DNA of 64,000 nucleotides, taken from NCBI GenBank assembly GCA_963921795.1, contig OY997645.1, positions 32,672,382 through 32,736,381 on the forward strand. Direction: 5' to 3'. A model generated the notes under the pieces. That model was given only the letters and a program-made list of their open reading frames with translations. It was not told the DNA's origin and made no database searches. This document shows positions 30,650 through 46,819 of this stretch, piece after piece. Position numbers and translations under genes: made by a program. Every line of letters begins with the position of its first letter. Position 1 is the first letter of the stretch. This stretch comes from Nannobrachium achirus (Eukaryota > Chordata > Actinopteri > Myctophiformes > Myctophidae).

Positions 30650-30732
30650 ATAAGATAAGATAGATATGTATATATCTTATCTTAGATAAGATAGATTTAC
30701 TTTATGGATCCCTGGGGGGGGGGGGGGGGTGT
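30650..30732. repeat. GATAA-rich palindrome and poly-G run
   Basis: AAGATAAGATAAGATAGATA is followed by TATATCTTATCTTAGATAAG, forming an inverted repeat. A run of about 17 G residues follows at 30713-30729. No gene is associated with it. Confidence 0.7.
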
Positions 30733-30896
30733 ACAGGCGAGGTACAAGAAAAGGAAGGGAGTATCTATTTTGCTTTTACAGCTTCACCTAGCTGATGGCC
30801 TCTGCACTGGATCTCTGAATGAAGGATGAATTGATAACATATGTAGTCTATCAATAAATATAAGTATAAATGCACTATTATGAATTTTACTAAGAT

Positions 30897-31215
30897 TGTG
30901 ACCGAAGGTCGCAGTTTACCATGAGAAATGTCACAGCTTGTCCGTGTCCGTGTATGTACACTGTGCTTCTATGGGTTTGTCTGTGGTTCTATGAGTTTGT
31001 CGCTCTGACATCATGCTCTGATCTCACTGTGATGCCAGGGGAACCACTCTTAACAGAATGGGTTTGCGTTTGCCGCTCTGACATCACGCTCTGGCTTGAT
31101 GTCCCTTTAATGCTCATATATGGAGAACGCTGATGTCACACTTGTCACACGAGTCACACTTGCAAATTAATTACGTCCTTGTCCGTTTTATGCCCATATA
31201 TGGAGATTTCTACCC
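30897..31215 (+). repeat. Hybrid fragment of the GCGACC element and the CArG element
   Basis: It starts with GTGACCGAAGGTCGCAG, the near-palindromic end typical of the elements at 38573 and 61431. It ends with TTTTATGCCCATATATGGAG, the unit of the CArG arrays. GCTCTGACATCA occurs twice inside. It therefore links two families that otherwise look separate in this window. Confidence 0.6.
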
Positions 31216-31219
31216 TAAC

Positions 31220-32267
31220 CCTAAAAATAATATGAACGAAATAAAAAGAAAATAAACAAATAAATAAAACAATTCACAGGAGGCAGGCAGTGATCACCCC
31301 ATGCCCCATGTGCACAGTGCACACACACCCCCCCCCCCCCACATCACATTGTTGACTAGCATGCAGGGGTCTCCATAAATAGGTAACTGGTCCGATATAC
31401 CTGTATATATCACTGGCCAGATGGTCGCCCTGGGGTGTCTTACTATAGTGTGTATTAACAGTGAATATATGGTACACCTATCGCCAAATAATAGGTCTAT
31501 ATCAATGGAGACAGATCTGAGGCACTCATTATGTCTTTTTGTTGTTAAACTACTTTTTATGTATTATCTGGAGCTACTTTATCACATGTTGGAGAAAGGT
31601 ACACTCAGTTTTAAGGGGTTATTCTGTTAAAAAGCAGTTTTTCCGGTTCAAAATTAATAATTTCTCAAAAGAACTCATTTATGCAAATAAAAAGTCCCAA
31701 ATCATAAAGTAACATTCTCATCATATTTACTGTAATATAATTGTTCATTAGTTTTAAGTCATTACTTTGAGAGAAATGTAATGGTAAAGGTTCTATTGGT
31801 TTACACAACCTTTTTTCAACTAGTGGGCATTGGGCAATGAATATTATGCTACACTGGTTACTCATTTTGCAATGGGATTAATAGCTAAATGGCTCCATCT
31901 TCTGGTATAATGTAGAAGGGGACATGTCTTCTGTCCATTGTGATGATTTGTAGTCATATTTAGATCATCACTTTGAGAAACCAAACGCCTTATTAATATC
32001 ACATAAATATTAATCATATTGTTTGTTTTTAAAAACACCAAAATGATAATTCATTATTTTATTTATTTCACCTTGAACATTGTGTTTTCCTGTAAACCAC
32101 CTTAGTGGCTTTGTGGTTATAGTCAGGTTTCAGTCCTGTCAGTCATACCAAACTTACCAGACTATAAACATTTTTTGCCTCTGATTGGCACTCGACAGCA
32201 CGCCAGAGCATTGGACCCGAGTACATTATGCAACGTTAAAAATATTATTTATATTAAGAGACTAGGG

Positions 32268-32305
<38 letters not shown>

Positions 32306-32800
32306 ATATTTAAGGCCCAATATTTCCACAAATGCTACAATACCTGTTATAGACAGTAAGTTCAATTGTTTTGACATCTCACATTCTAATTCTCCATCAA
32401 CTGCTTAATTGATTAATGATAGTACAGCTGGAAAATATCCCAATATCCACTAGTTATTATTAATCAGGTATCTTCTTCATGTCCTGTGAGCTCTACCTAA
32501 GTGAACTATGGAAACGGTCAAATCTTATCTTGTAGAATGGGTTGAGTAATGAGTAGATGGTGCTAACATTCTTCTCAGGTATGTGTGCTGTCACAATGAT
32601 TTCAAACCTCGGAGAGGACATTCAAAATGATAACTCTGGAGATCACTTAATTTGTGAATGCAGCATTTTGGTGTGTTTAATAATATTTGTATCTCCCTTT
32701 CTGTGCCTACCGGACATATGAATCAAACTCACACTAACCTGCCAAACACACTTTCACAATGACATTGATGTTTCAGGATATCAACTCGATCTTATAAATT
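31220..32800. other. Intergenic, nothing recognised
   Basis: It contains a poly-C run (31329-31340) and a (TA)n run (32270-32300). Minus-strand AATAAATAAA near 32056-32066 could be a distal hspa8 polyadenylation signal, but the closer ATTAAA at 32806-32811 fits a normal-length 3-prime UTR better. Confidence 0.35.
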
Positions 32801-33129
32801 ATATATTTTAATGTAAATTCTTTGTGATAGCAAAACATGCCGTGGTAACCAAAACAGTGCAACCGAACAAAGTACAAAAAGTGCCTATCGATAGAACGCA
32901 AAATAAGTTGTTCCCCTTATAACAGGATCAGAACGGTCCATAAAACAGCATACGATACAAACAAAACAAAGTGCCACAAAAACAATATTAATGGAAATCC
33001 TGCATATCCATTTTTTTGCGTCCCTGACTGTATAATAGTAATTGCTTGGTACAATGAATGCTTTTCTGAGAAAAAAAAGAAGAAAAAAAAAGTTACAGGG
33101 TATGGAAACAACTGTGGGAATGTTCTAGT

Positions 33130-36916
<3,787 letters not shown>

Positions 36917-38303
36917 GGTTCCTATAGTGTTGGAGAAAAAGTATTTTTTAGGATTGACAAGTTGTGTCCATTTAACAAAATTAAATTATACAAATTAATG
37001 GTATTTAACTTTTTAAGGGAAACTAGGTAACTTTAAGACTGTTTTTAAATGTAATATACATGTATATACATTTTTAGCAGTCCTTTCCCTGTATCAGTCA
37101 CTATATTATTGTGCTGGGGTGTTTCCTTGCAGAAGGACACATCCCCTTCACTGTATTTTGCTTCTATTCCACCATTTATGTTGACATTCATCCCTTGGAG
37201 GGACGTTTCTGTCAGGGGGAGCTGGCCAGAGCACTCAATTGTTCCTTTTGAACTTCAAAGGGGTAGAACACTGCGCGTGCACTGAGGTAATTGATTGGGC
37301 CATAAAAGTGTCAAGTGCTTGTTAGTGATCTCTCATATCAATGAAAACCAACTACCTGTTATATGCCCGTCACAGAGGGGAGGGAATGTGTTTGTATACA
37401 CACACAGACTTGCCTAGTTCCCCTTTAATATAGACTAGAAATTCTCTCGAAGAGATGCGATTCAATAATTCGTTTGAGGGACTCAAATAAATAAATGGTT
37501 AAAACATGGTCAAATGTGCACCTTTTTCCACCCTCTTTATTCTGTCAAGCTTGACATCTGTCTCATTATTATGGCAACAGCGGTTTAGTGTTACTACAAC
37601 AGTACAACAGTTTCATGTTACAGCAGTAGGCCTACGTGACAAAGGCAACCACAGTCGAAGTTGAACCACAACCACATAGGCAGATAGGCTACTCAACTCA
37701 ATCCACAAGGATTCTACAGTGGAACATTAAGACATTGTATTTTCATTCTAAAGCTGGTTACAATGAATTTATAAGCTGTTATATCAATGAATTATTGGCA
37801 TGCAAAGCTACATAGCACATAGCAGTAGCCTGATCATCAGAGCCAGGCTAACAACGGCTAATGACGATAATCTGACTGAGCTACGGATGAGGAAGTCCTT
37901 ATTTGGTTTGGTTGAGAAAATTCTGGAACATTCTGCTCACTGCTCAGCGCGTCATCGAAGAGAGTTAAACATTTATACATTTACGTTTAACATTTAAAAT
38001 GAAAAACCTAATACAAAAGTCTACCCAGCTGGCCTAAGTTCAAACGTATAATTTATATAGGCACATTTATCACACTGTTTGCATTAGGCGCTTCATTACT
38101 AAAACAGGATAAACGTTGTAGTCTACTAGAGTAATGTAATGAACTGTCAGATAGTTCACACAAGGATGAACTCAAACCGCAGAAAATGTATTTTGTAGTG
38201 GAGTTAGCAGTTGAAGCCCGCCGACCAGCAGTTTACATCATGTTTGGCAAATTTCCTTTATATTGTTCTCGGAGAAAAGATAACGCAAAACAAGCATCTT
38301 ACC

Positions 38304-38500
38304 TTATAGACGAGTGGTCGTTGAGGAGGAAGTCTTCTGGTTAAAAGCGTCTGTCAAATCTGCGGATAACCGCGGGACGCTTCTTGTGTTTGACAACTAG
38401 CTGGCTCCGCAAAGATAATACTGAGGCTTTGGCTCCTCCTCCCTCAGTTTTATGAAGGCACGATAAACTGCTCTGGAATGTTCTTGTTCTTTCGACGGAA
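38304..38500 (-). promoter_or_regulatory. hspa8: hspa8 promoter with TATA-like box and heat-shock element
   Basis: A noncoding first exon ends at a donor (CTATAAG|GTAAGATG) at 38303/38302 and extends upstream to a start inferred near 38420; the coding exon acceptor is just before 36921. On the minus strand CATAAAAC (about 38448-38455) is TATA-like. About 25 bp further upstream GAACATTCCAGA (38472-38483) gives a perfect GAAnnTTC core with a partial third unit, with more GAA units (GAAAGAACAAGAAC) beside it, as in an HSF1 heat-shock element. Confidence 0.65.
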
Positions 38501-38572
38501 ACAGACTTGGACTACGTCACTTCCCTTTGCACGTTGCTGATCCGGTCGAATGAGTACATGTCATAGAGTTAT

Positions 38573-38613
38573 TGCGACCGTATGTCGCACTTACTATCAA
38601 AACCTGCACAAAC

Positions 38614-38696
<83 letters not shown>

Positions 38697-39410
38697 CTGT
38701 CTGTCTGTCACACCTCACACGTCACACTATTGCCCTGCGCATATCTCCGCAACCCAGAGCTCCAGGGACTCCCAGGTCCCTGGGGGACCCCCAGATGTAA
38801 AAAATGACCAAATGTGCCAAAATTACCAAATGACCACCCCAACGGGGCTGCTCACGGGGAATTCCCGGGGACCACCGACTCCTGGTGCTCCAGAACGGAT
38901 GCAAAAGTGGTGGCGCCCCCAGTGGAGGACCCCCTCCACTGCAGCTCACATAAAATGCCGTAACTCGGGCTAGGAGGGTCCGGGAGAGCCGGGGCCGGTA
39001 CCTATTCGTCCGCCAAGGCAACGCGGACACCCCACCCCTCATTTCTCACATGGCCCTCTTCTAGCGCCACCATGAGGCCGATTTTTAAAACACATTTTTG
39101 GACACTGCTCCTACAGTTTTTGCCCTAAAATCACGCAAATCGCTACACAGTATGTCTACACTCATCCCATCACCATGAATCTGTCCCATATAGCGCCACC
39201 TTCAGGCCGATTTTTAAAAACACATTTTTGGACACTGCTCCTACAGATTTTGCCCTAAAATCACGAAAATCACTACACAGCATGTCTACACTCATGTCAT
39301 CAACATGGATCAGGAAGATTTTGGAAAAACACATTTTTGCCCTATTTGTGGAGATAAGCGACCTACGGTCGCTTATCTCCCGATTAGGGAGTCTTACTGG
39401 TAATAAGTAG
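38573..39410 (+). mobile_element. GCGACC-ended repetitive element, first copy
   Basis: It begins with GCGACCGTATGTCGC and ends with GCGACCTACGGTCGC followed by TTATCTCCCGATTAGGGAGT. The end is the reverse complement of the start consensus, so the terminal repeats are themselves near-palindromes. An internal block of about 129 bp (TAGCGCCACC ... GAATCTGTCCCATA) is tandemly duplicated at 39061 and 39192. A (CTGT)n expansion occupies 38610-38709. The second copy at 61431-62250 is about 90 percent alike by eye. No transposase is seen. Confidence 0.8.
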
Positions 39411-39429
39411 GTACATGACCCCCATGTAG

Positions 39430-40370
39430 GCCTATGCGTGGGGACCGTACCTATGTTCCCCAGGTTCTATGTTCCCCACTTTCTTACCACCTAAACCTAC
39501 CCCTAACCCTAACCATAACCTCACTAAAACTAATGCTGTGAGGTGGGGAACATAATATGTTCCAACATAGAACCTGGGGAACATATTATGTTCCCCAGGT
39601 TCTATGTTCCCCACTTCCCCCCCAAAAAAGGTTCTATGTTCCCCAGGTTCTATGTTCCCCACCCACCCTCCCCACAAAAAGATTCTATGCTCCCCGCTCA
39701 ACCAAAAAAAAGGATCTACTGTATGTTCCCCTTTTTTTTGTGGGGAACTTCCCCACCAAAAAAAAGTTATTGTTCCCAACTCAAATGCAGGAAATGGTGG
39801 GACATCTGGGCACTAAGAACATGTGGGCAATCCTAATTTAGGTGCCCACATGTCCTTATTGCCCAGATGTCCAGGTGCCCTTAATAAAGGTATGGTGTCC
39901 AGATGTCCCTAGTGCCCCGTCCCACTAGTATTCATAATTTCTCGATGATTGTATGTTTTGAGTTGTTATTAATAATTAGAAATGCATGTTTCCTGCATTT
40001 TGGATGATTGGGGAACATAGAACCTTTTTTAAGTTGAGCTGGGTATATAGAACCTTTTTTTGTGGGGGTAAGTGGGGAACATAGAACCTGGGGAACATAG
40101 GAAGTTTTTTGGTTAAGTGGGGAACAATGTAACAGAGGTGATCCGAACCTCCCCACCCGGGTTCGTACCCGGGTCTCTCACGCGAAAGTCCAATATCTTA
40201 ACCACCAGACCAAAGAGACAACCTTCTGGTCCGGGGGAGATACTAGACTTTTGAGGCTTCAAGGCTGGGGCTGCGACTCTCTCCGTCACACATAGAACCT
40301 TTTTTGTAGGGGTAAATGGGGAACATAGAACCTGGGGATAGAACCTGGGGAACATAGGTTGGACCCCTAT
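39430..40370. repeat. Reiterated GGGGAACATAGAACCT repeat region, inverted halves
   Basis: The left part repeats GGTTCTATGTTCCCCA and the right part its complement GGGGAACATAGAACCT, many times. A/T homopolymer runs (AAAAAAGG, CCTTTTTT) separate the units. The reading frames here are repeat translations. The centre (39780-39960) repeats phrases such as GGTGCCCACATGTCC and GTCCAGATGTCC. Confidence 0.75.
40138..40222 (-). other. tRNA-like sequence inside a repeat
   Basis: Minus strand: TTTGGTCTGGTGGTTAAGAT resembles an A-box/D-arm, and CCCGGGTACGAACCCGGGT forms a perfect T-arm-like hairpin with a B-box-like core. I could not form convincing acceptor or anticodon stems, so it is more likely a tRNA-derived repeat head than a working tRNA gene. 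Confidence 0.35.
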
Positions 40371-40599
40371 GCGTGTGTGCAAAAATCACAGGTAGGCCTC
40401 ATATATAACTCTATGGTAGGCCACTAGGTGTATGTAGGCGGAGACCGGGGTCAATAAAGTTAGTAGGCCTAACACTTTTTGCATTTTCCTTCATAATTAA
40501 CATACGGGTCACTTGAAATGTATCTTTAAGCATAATGTTCCCTAATTAATAATACAATGTATAAGCTTTCACTAATAGGACAAGACTAAAATATTACTT

Positions 40600-41400
40600 T
40601 TAATGCAATGAGTGTTGCAATTGCCCCCATGACGGAGGCAATAGTGGTTGGGGGCAATTGTAACAATGTAAAAATAAGTCATATTAACACACTACTATAT
40701 CCAAAATAAAAGCACATCATTAAGTAATATGTATTTATTATAATTATGTAGGCTACAGTATCTTTTATTTTTGTTGAAACATTTATTTTTCCATCTACTT
40801 GCATTGCAGTGTTTAATTTGTGGGGGGAACATGTTCCCCCACCTCTTTGATGGATTCCGGCACCTATTTGATTGGATCTGGTGGATCCGGCACCTATTTG
40901 ATTGGATCCAGGACCTTCTCTGTCGATCAAAATAGTGCTGTTTGGTCATTTATGTTTTCATCTTTCCAAATTGGCTGCAGCATTTCTCTTTACTTTATAT
41001 TTTCATGTTTTTGTTCAATTTCAGGTAATGTTTCTGATGTGGTGCTTCATAGGTGACAGTGACACACAATAGACAATCTACTGTATATACACACACATAC
41101 ATGGTGTCATGTAGAATTTTGTTAACAATAAAATATATATTTTTTAATATAACAGTTATTCAGATTGATCATTCCAAATTGATAGATTGACTACCAGTGT
41201 TCTGATGGGCCACATGTGCCAAATGTTGCTGCTAATGTTATACTGGGTGCGTAAATTTAGGTAAAAAAGATATGAAAGTTTACGCACAGAGCCTGGGATC
41301 CGGCACCTATTCATTGACAAATTAAGCACTGTTGCATTGTAATACATTGTTACAATTTCCCCCGGTCACTGTGTGACAATTGCCCCCGATAATGAATCCC
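40600..41400. repeat. Repeat upstream of slc47a copy 1 with inverted ends
   Basis: ATTGCCCCCATGACGG, then GGGGGCAATTGTAACAATG near 40650, is matched inverted by TTGTTACAATTTCCCCCGG and ACAATTGCCCCCGATAATGA at 41348-41395. Between them GGATCCGGCACCTATTTGAT repeats (40852-40905) with a further partial copy at 41297. The 3-prime edge lies about 150 bp before the slc47a copy 1 ATG. Confidence 0.55.
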
Positions 41401-42120
41401 ATATCCTGGCTAAAAACACCTACTTTAGCAGAGGCTGCGAATTTGTGACCGACCCGAGTCAATATTCCATTCCACATTCCGCATTTTATGGTAATCTTTG
41501 TCAGCTTCGCCGGGTAGCTGCCAGCAGTATAGGCTATAGAAATTATGGAGAATACTACAGTAAATGGGAATGACAGTTCATCTGTCATATCACGTATTTG
41601 TGGAGGTTGTTTGAGACAAATTCGTCAAAAGATTCCTGTCGGCGCCAAGACGGAATTAATTGAACTTGCAAAATTGGCCTGTCCAGCGGTAAGTCAACCG
41701 AAAACAACGTATACGTAATTAACTTATTTACTATAGGCATTTAGCCTGTCTTCATTAAAGACATGGGCTCGCTAATTGTTGTCTTTTCTCGTTAGTTTAT
41801 GGCCCAGCTTATGATTTATGCTGTGAGTTTCATCAGTACTGTGTTCTGTGGCCATTTGGGGAAGACAGAGCTGGCAGGAGTAACTCTGGCTATAGCTGTA
41901 AGTAGTACTGGTAACCTTACAAATAGATTATTTTAACTATTCAATTCAATTCAACATTTATTTGTCACATACAGCTCTTAGAACACTCCACAGAAATGAT
42001 TTTTGCTTCATTCCACCAGGTTATTAATGTTACAGGTGTATCAATTGGAGCTGGTCTATCATTAGCATGTGATACATTAATATCTCAGGTAAGAACGCTT
42101 CTCCAAAAGCATCAGCAAGA

Positions 42121-42148
42121 CTCTCTCTCTCTCTCTCTCTCTCACACA

Positions 42149-42239
<91 letters not shown>
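42121..42239. repeat. (CT)n and (CA)n microsatellite in copy 1 intron 3
   Basis: About 10 CT units and then about 46 CA units directly downstream of the exon 3 donor region. It is the orthologous position of the copy 2 repeat. Confidence 0.9.
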
Positions 42240-42241
<2 letters not shown>

Positions 42242-42321
42242 TCACTGTCTATGAACCTTAATCAATATGTTTACTTACCTTTTAAATACTGAAAAGTGTC
42301 TATTATTTTCTGTGCCTGCAG

Positions 42322-42474
42322 ACCTATGGGAGTGGTAATCTCATGAGAGTTGGTGGCATTCTTCAGAGGGCTATCCTGATTCTGATGCTGGCATGTTGTC
42401 CTTGTTGGGCTGTCCTAATAAACACAGTCAGAGTCTATTCTCTTGGCTGTCAGACAAAATCCAGAAGTGGCCAG
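42322..42474 (+). pseudogene. slc47a copy 1 exon 4 with 4-bp frameshift
   Basis: This exon is 153 nt, whereas the copy 2 counterpart at 52545-52693 is 149 nt. The difference is an extra GTCA after AACACA. Copy 2 reads NTESILLAVRQNPEVA in frame; copy 1 leaves the frame at that point. Both splice sites remain intact. Confidence 0.88.
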
Positions 42475-43291
42475 GTCAGGCTTGTAGAGTTGTTGATATA
42501 CTCCAGCTGCAATTACTTGTGTTTTTCATGTAAAATGTTTTCTATGTATGAAGTGCTGCCTTATATATCACTATTGATCTTGATCGTCCTGACAGGCTTT
42601 GTCTTTCTTAGGGTGTCTCAGTTGTATGTGAAGATCTTCATGCCAGCACTACCTGTGAGTATAGTTGCACACGTGCTAGTCTGCAAACAATTGATTAAAA
42701 TGAACAGAAAGTATCAAAGTAGAGCTGGGCAGCAAATTCAACAATATATACTGTACAGAATGATATTCTTCATAAATAATCATCCATAATGCATATATAA
42801 TGACTAACTAGGTAAAGGCAAATAATAGCATAGCCAAAACATCCAGGTATATTTAGAATGTCTAGTCTCATATAATTACCGGTATGTGATGTTATATCAA
42901 CATATTGCACAACCCGTCTGTGTGTACATGTCACAGCAGACACTTATTTCCAGCCTGCAATACAAATGTACCTTTTGGGTACAATAAAGTTGACCTTGAA
43001 TACACCCAGTTAAACAAGTTAATTTAATTTAGACTTTTTACAGGCCACATTTCTTTATTCCCTGGAGACAAAATATCTACAGAATCAGGTAAGTAGTTGT
43101 ATCATTCTATATATTAAAGGGCACTCACTGGTTTTAAACTTTCAATGATGTAAATCAATGAAGGTTGACAAAATCTCTCCCAGATACCAGAGAGAGTCTG
43201 TAGGTGTACCATGTAACATATAATACTGTAGGCTATGTGATGATGTGATACAGATGAACAGCATAGAACTGTTCAGTCCAACAACTCTTGA

Positions 43292-43926
43292 TAAGAAGGG
43301 AATACTGTAAAAAGTCCTGGAATAAATTCCTTACCAAAACATTTCTTCACCAATGTGTTTGTAAAGGTGTCTAGCACATCCCATAAAGACTGAAATTCAG
43401 TTTCCCTAGGAGAATCCGTTACAGCTGATGAAAGTCCCATTAAATTAACTATACAGGATAATACACACCAAAATAAATATGCTTTAAGTAGCATGTGAGG
43501 GGTTTTTAATGATTCTGAATCCATTGCAAGCATTTGTTTTGCACAAAAAACATTCCTTGGGGTAGAAACAGCCCCCATACAATTATTGTTTAGTGATGAG
43601 TCATCACTTTTCAAAGTTTTGTGGGAGCCGCCTTGACCCCAAGGAATGTTTTCGGTGCAAAACAAATGCTTGAAATGGATTCAGAATCATTAAAAAAAAA
43701 CTAGTTTGACCTCTCGCATGCTACTTAAAGCATATTTATTTTGGTGTGTTTTATCCTGTATAGTTAATTTAATGGGACTCCAACTTCCATCAGCTGTAAC
43801 TGATTCTCCTAGGGAAACTGAATTTCAGTCTTTGTGGGATGTGTTACTAGACACCTTTACAAACACATTTTTGGTAAGGAATTTATTCCAGGATATGACA
43901 CTATTTCTGATAATATTCCCTTCTTA
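43292..43926. mobile_element. Fold-back element with arms of about 300 bp in copy 1 intron
   Basis: The left end TAAGAAGGGAATA is inverted at the right end. Long internal stretches (for example AATTCAGTTTCCCTAGGAGA and GTAGCATG) recur inverted across a centre near 43610. Copy 2 lacks it (53600 region), and TGA flanks both sides as a possible 3-bp target duplication. Because it is an inverted repeat, the same phantom peptide (LKAYLFWCVLSCIVNLMGL) appears on both strands; it is not a gene. Confidence 0.85.
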
Positions 43927-43963
43927 TGAGGATTCAGGTTATTTTGTAGACTCTGTGATTTAA

Positions 43964-44453
43964 AGTTATACCATGTAACTTTTTTTATAAAACAAATCTT
44001 AAAATTGTCCTAACTGTTAAATCGCTAAAGTTTTAGAACCCCCACTCTGTTATTTTCAGCTTCTAAAGCCTTCTCTTTATATGTTTTCTATGATCCCTAC
44101 CGGGGACCGGTTTTCGCGGCAAAATTGCGTCATCACACTACCGGCCAATCACAGCGAGGGTTATACACTGCCGGCCAATCACAGCGCATCTTGGAGTGGG
44201 GTCGCTAGGGCGGCCATATTTGTAGTCTCCTGTGTGTCTCTATACTCGGGTGCACGGTGAAGCATGGGTGAAGGAGTGTATCTCCGGAATGGCTGAACGC
44301 ACAGCAACCAGGGACCCCTCAAAAGATAGATCTCGGCGAGGTGGAGGCAGACGCGGGGGTGTGAAAACCGAAAAACGGCCGAAAGACCCGGACGCGACCG
44401 AGGTATGCTATAGAGCTACTGACCACAAGTTGAGCAACTTACACAGTATAGCT
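43964..44453 (+). mobile_element. TTAA-flanked element carrying a promoter-like region and an exon-like ORF
   Basis: The ends are AGTTATACCATGTAACTT and, inverted, AGCTATACTGTGTAAGTT. TTAA lies on each side (43960-43963 and 44454-44457), and copy 2 keeps a single empty TTAA at 53661-53664. This fits piggyBac-type insertion. The GC-rich interior has two CCAATCACAGCG motifs about 30 bp apart, then ATG at 44289 in GGAATGG context, 38 in-frame codons rich in Arg/Lys (RSRRGGGRRGG) and a GAG|GTATGC donor-like end at 44402. Confidence 0.7.
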
Positions 44454-45680
44454 TTAAAGGAAGACTCTTGATTTTAATGTGTATGTTTTGCTCTGTCCAG
44501 GGCATTAGAATAATGTTTCAACTGAGTTGTATATCCCTTTGTTTCAGGGCATCATATGGCCACAGGTTATCACAGGAGTTGTGGTTAATCTTATGAATGC
44601 TCTCATCAATTACATCTTTCTATATGCACTCAATCTGGGGGTAGTGTGAGTATCACTTTGTAAATGATCACCATCTCATATATTTCCTCATATTTATGGG
44701 TGATGGGCCGGCTACATGTAATGCTATTAAATACCATTAACAGAGGGTCTGCTGCTGCCAACACTGTCTCCCAGTTTGCCTTGGCGCTATTACTATATGC
44801 ATATATTATATGGAATGGACTTCATAAGTCCACCTGGGATGGTAAGTAAAACATTTTCATGATTGTTTTACTAAATTAATTACAGGATGTACTATGTCAA
44901 TTCGTTTGTACCATTATAAGGAAATGGAAAATATCCTCAATATTACATAAATGTTTCAATTCAGCACGTTTTACATGGGCTGATGGTAATCTTCCTGCAC
45001 GAGCACTTGGCACCCAGAATGCATTAGGAAATGTGTCTGATTTTCTCATTCTAATTGTAAGATTTACATAACAAGTGATGAAGGTCCCCTTGAATACTTC
45101 TCTTTAGGTGATTCCACTGTGTTAATACTATTTGGAGTTTTTCAACTCAATGTTCTACAGAACATTAACTATGAGTCCCAAAATCTGCAGCTTGTACTGT
45201 ACTGATCGATGTTTTATATTGTCTCCACCAGGCCGTAGATTATGTTTTCACTCACGTCCATCCGTCTGTCTGTGAGCAGCTAATCTGGGCTGATTGGCCT
45301 GACACTGCATGCACACTCCCTAACTGAGTTACACTGTACTTGGTGTGGTCTTTTTCCAATCTACACTGGCCCTATTCTTGGCTGAGTTTTCTAAAGCCGC
45401 TATTTGGGGATTTATTAAAATAGCCCATCTAAAAGCTCACAACGTGTTGGGTTGCGATGCCATAAATTGGCTATTTTTGGGGATTGTTCCCCCCAGAATA
45501 GGGATGTCTCAATAACTTCAAGTGGTTAATAAACTAATTGACCAATTGATTATCTATTCTAGGCTGGTCTAAAGAGTGCTTGCAGGACTGGGGTGCGTTC
45601 ATCCGCCTGGCCATTCCCAGCATGCTCATGCTGTGTGTGGAATGGTGGATTTATGAGATTGGAGGCTTTCTGACAGGTAA

Positions 45681-46378
45681 AGGGCCGTTTATAGTTCCGT
45701 ATGTTTGATTTTGTGTACGTTTTGGATGAGAGAGTACGTGCACTGTCGTGCAGTAATTACGTCGACATGCTTAGTTCGTCTACGGTTTGTGCGTGCCGAC
45801 CAGCCCTCCACTCCAATTCCGCTCCCCTTGGGGCCGCGCACCACATATTGCGCCTCGCAGCACAGAGCACACAAGAGATTCTCAGCGTGCCCCGATGTCT
45901 CTGTCATCCACACAAGACTTTTTTATGAATACTTTGTGTCAGTTAACGTTATATCACCAGCCAGTCAAAGTATATATGATTTGAAACGCAAGTGAATCGT
46001 TTTTTGGCTGAATGAACCACACTCACCTCGAGTAGCCCATCTCTCGAATCAGGTGATTAGTCAATTAGAGAACGGCGTTCAAGCCACGGAGATTTCCATG
46101 TTGGTATCATAGAGGTATAAGAACGACATCTTCACTCTTTTTGCAAAGTAAAAGTTATTTTTCGTTAGTTGACAAAAGTTCGCCACGGGTAGTTCATGCG
46201 TAGGACTACGTATGTTTTAATCGGTTTTAATACGTCGGGTTGGGTGTTGTCCGCTAGCCTACGGACAGGGAGAGAGAACGAACACCAAACGGACCAAACA
46301 GAAGAAATCTCTCTCCCCCTCCGTTTCTAGTGTAGACCTGCGGTCCTTATGTATCACTGTGCATGATACAGTACTTAA
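45681..46378. repeat. Insertion in copy 1 intron 9, unidentified
   Basis: Copy 2 reads straight from the exon 9 donor into GGAAGCAGGAAATTATG, whereas copy 1 carries about 1.1 kb here. The first 700 bp match nothing I recognise. Short ORFs on both strands lack protein character. It is followed immediately by the TTAA element at 46379. Confidence 0.55.
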
Positions 46379-46819
46379 AGGTGATACACCGTGAAATTTC
46401 ACTTTTCCTATTTTAAAACCTTTTTTGGGGGTCCCACTAGCACCTTCTATCCTCACAAAGTCCCATTTCTGACCGTTGTGTCTTTCTCTGGTTTTGAGAA
46501 GGCGAAGGTTAAAAGTATCCCACGGGTTCTTAAAACAGGCTGTCCAGATTTGCTGCCGATGATGACGTCATCATCGGCCGTTTTTGAAGGGAAAAAACAT
46601 TTTTTTTTTCAAAAAACATTTTTTTCAAAAAGATTTTGGGGGGGGGTGGCGCAGTTCAGGCCAAAGGTGGTACTGCAGCTGAAAAGGCTCTGAGAGCCAT
46701 TCAAAAATGAGATGGCTCTCTATTCAGGAGTGGTAATTTAGCCTCAAACCTTTTGAAAAACGTTTTTGGGACATAAACAATATGACATAAATACTTTTTA
46801 AATGCATGGTGTATCACCT
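46379..46819. mobile_element. TTAA-flanked MITE in copy 1 intron 9
   Basis: Terminal inverted repeats AGGTGATACACCGTG and CATGGTGTATCACCT are flanked by TTAA at 46375-46378 and 46820-46823. The interior has CGATGATGACGTCATCATCG (20-bp perfect palindrome, containing the CRE core TGACGTCA) and long A/T runs. It contains no transposase. The ends resemble those of the element at 43964, suggesting related piggyBac-like MITEs. Confidence 0.8.

Noticed and set aside
38610..38709. CRISPR-like direct repeats
   Set aside because: It is a simple (CTGT)n microsatellite; no spacers are present and the genome is eukaryotic.
39490..39525. Interstitial telomere repeat (CCCTAACCCTAACC)
   Set aside because: Only about two units with errors; too short to be meaningful. 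The same holds for 31211-31225.
39432..39841. Overlapping ORFs with YVPQVLCSP-type repeats
   Set aside because: They are frame translations of the GGTTCTATGTTCCCCA repeat.
40138..40222. Functional tRNA gene
   Set aside because: The T-arm is perfect but acceptor and anticodon stems do not pair; it lies inside a repeat region.
43273..43963. Similar ORFs on both strands (LLKAYLFWCVLS...)
   Set aside because: They arise because the sequence is a fold-back inverted repeat; copy 2 lacks it entirely.
45689..45995. Short ORFs in the slc47a copy 1 intron insert
   Set aside because: Both strands are open by chance; no domain, no splice support, absent from copy 2.
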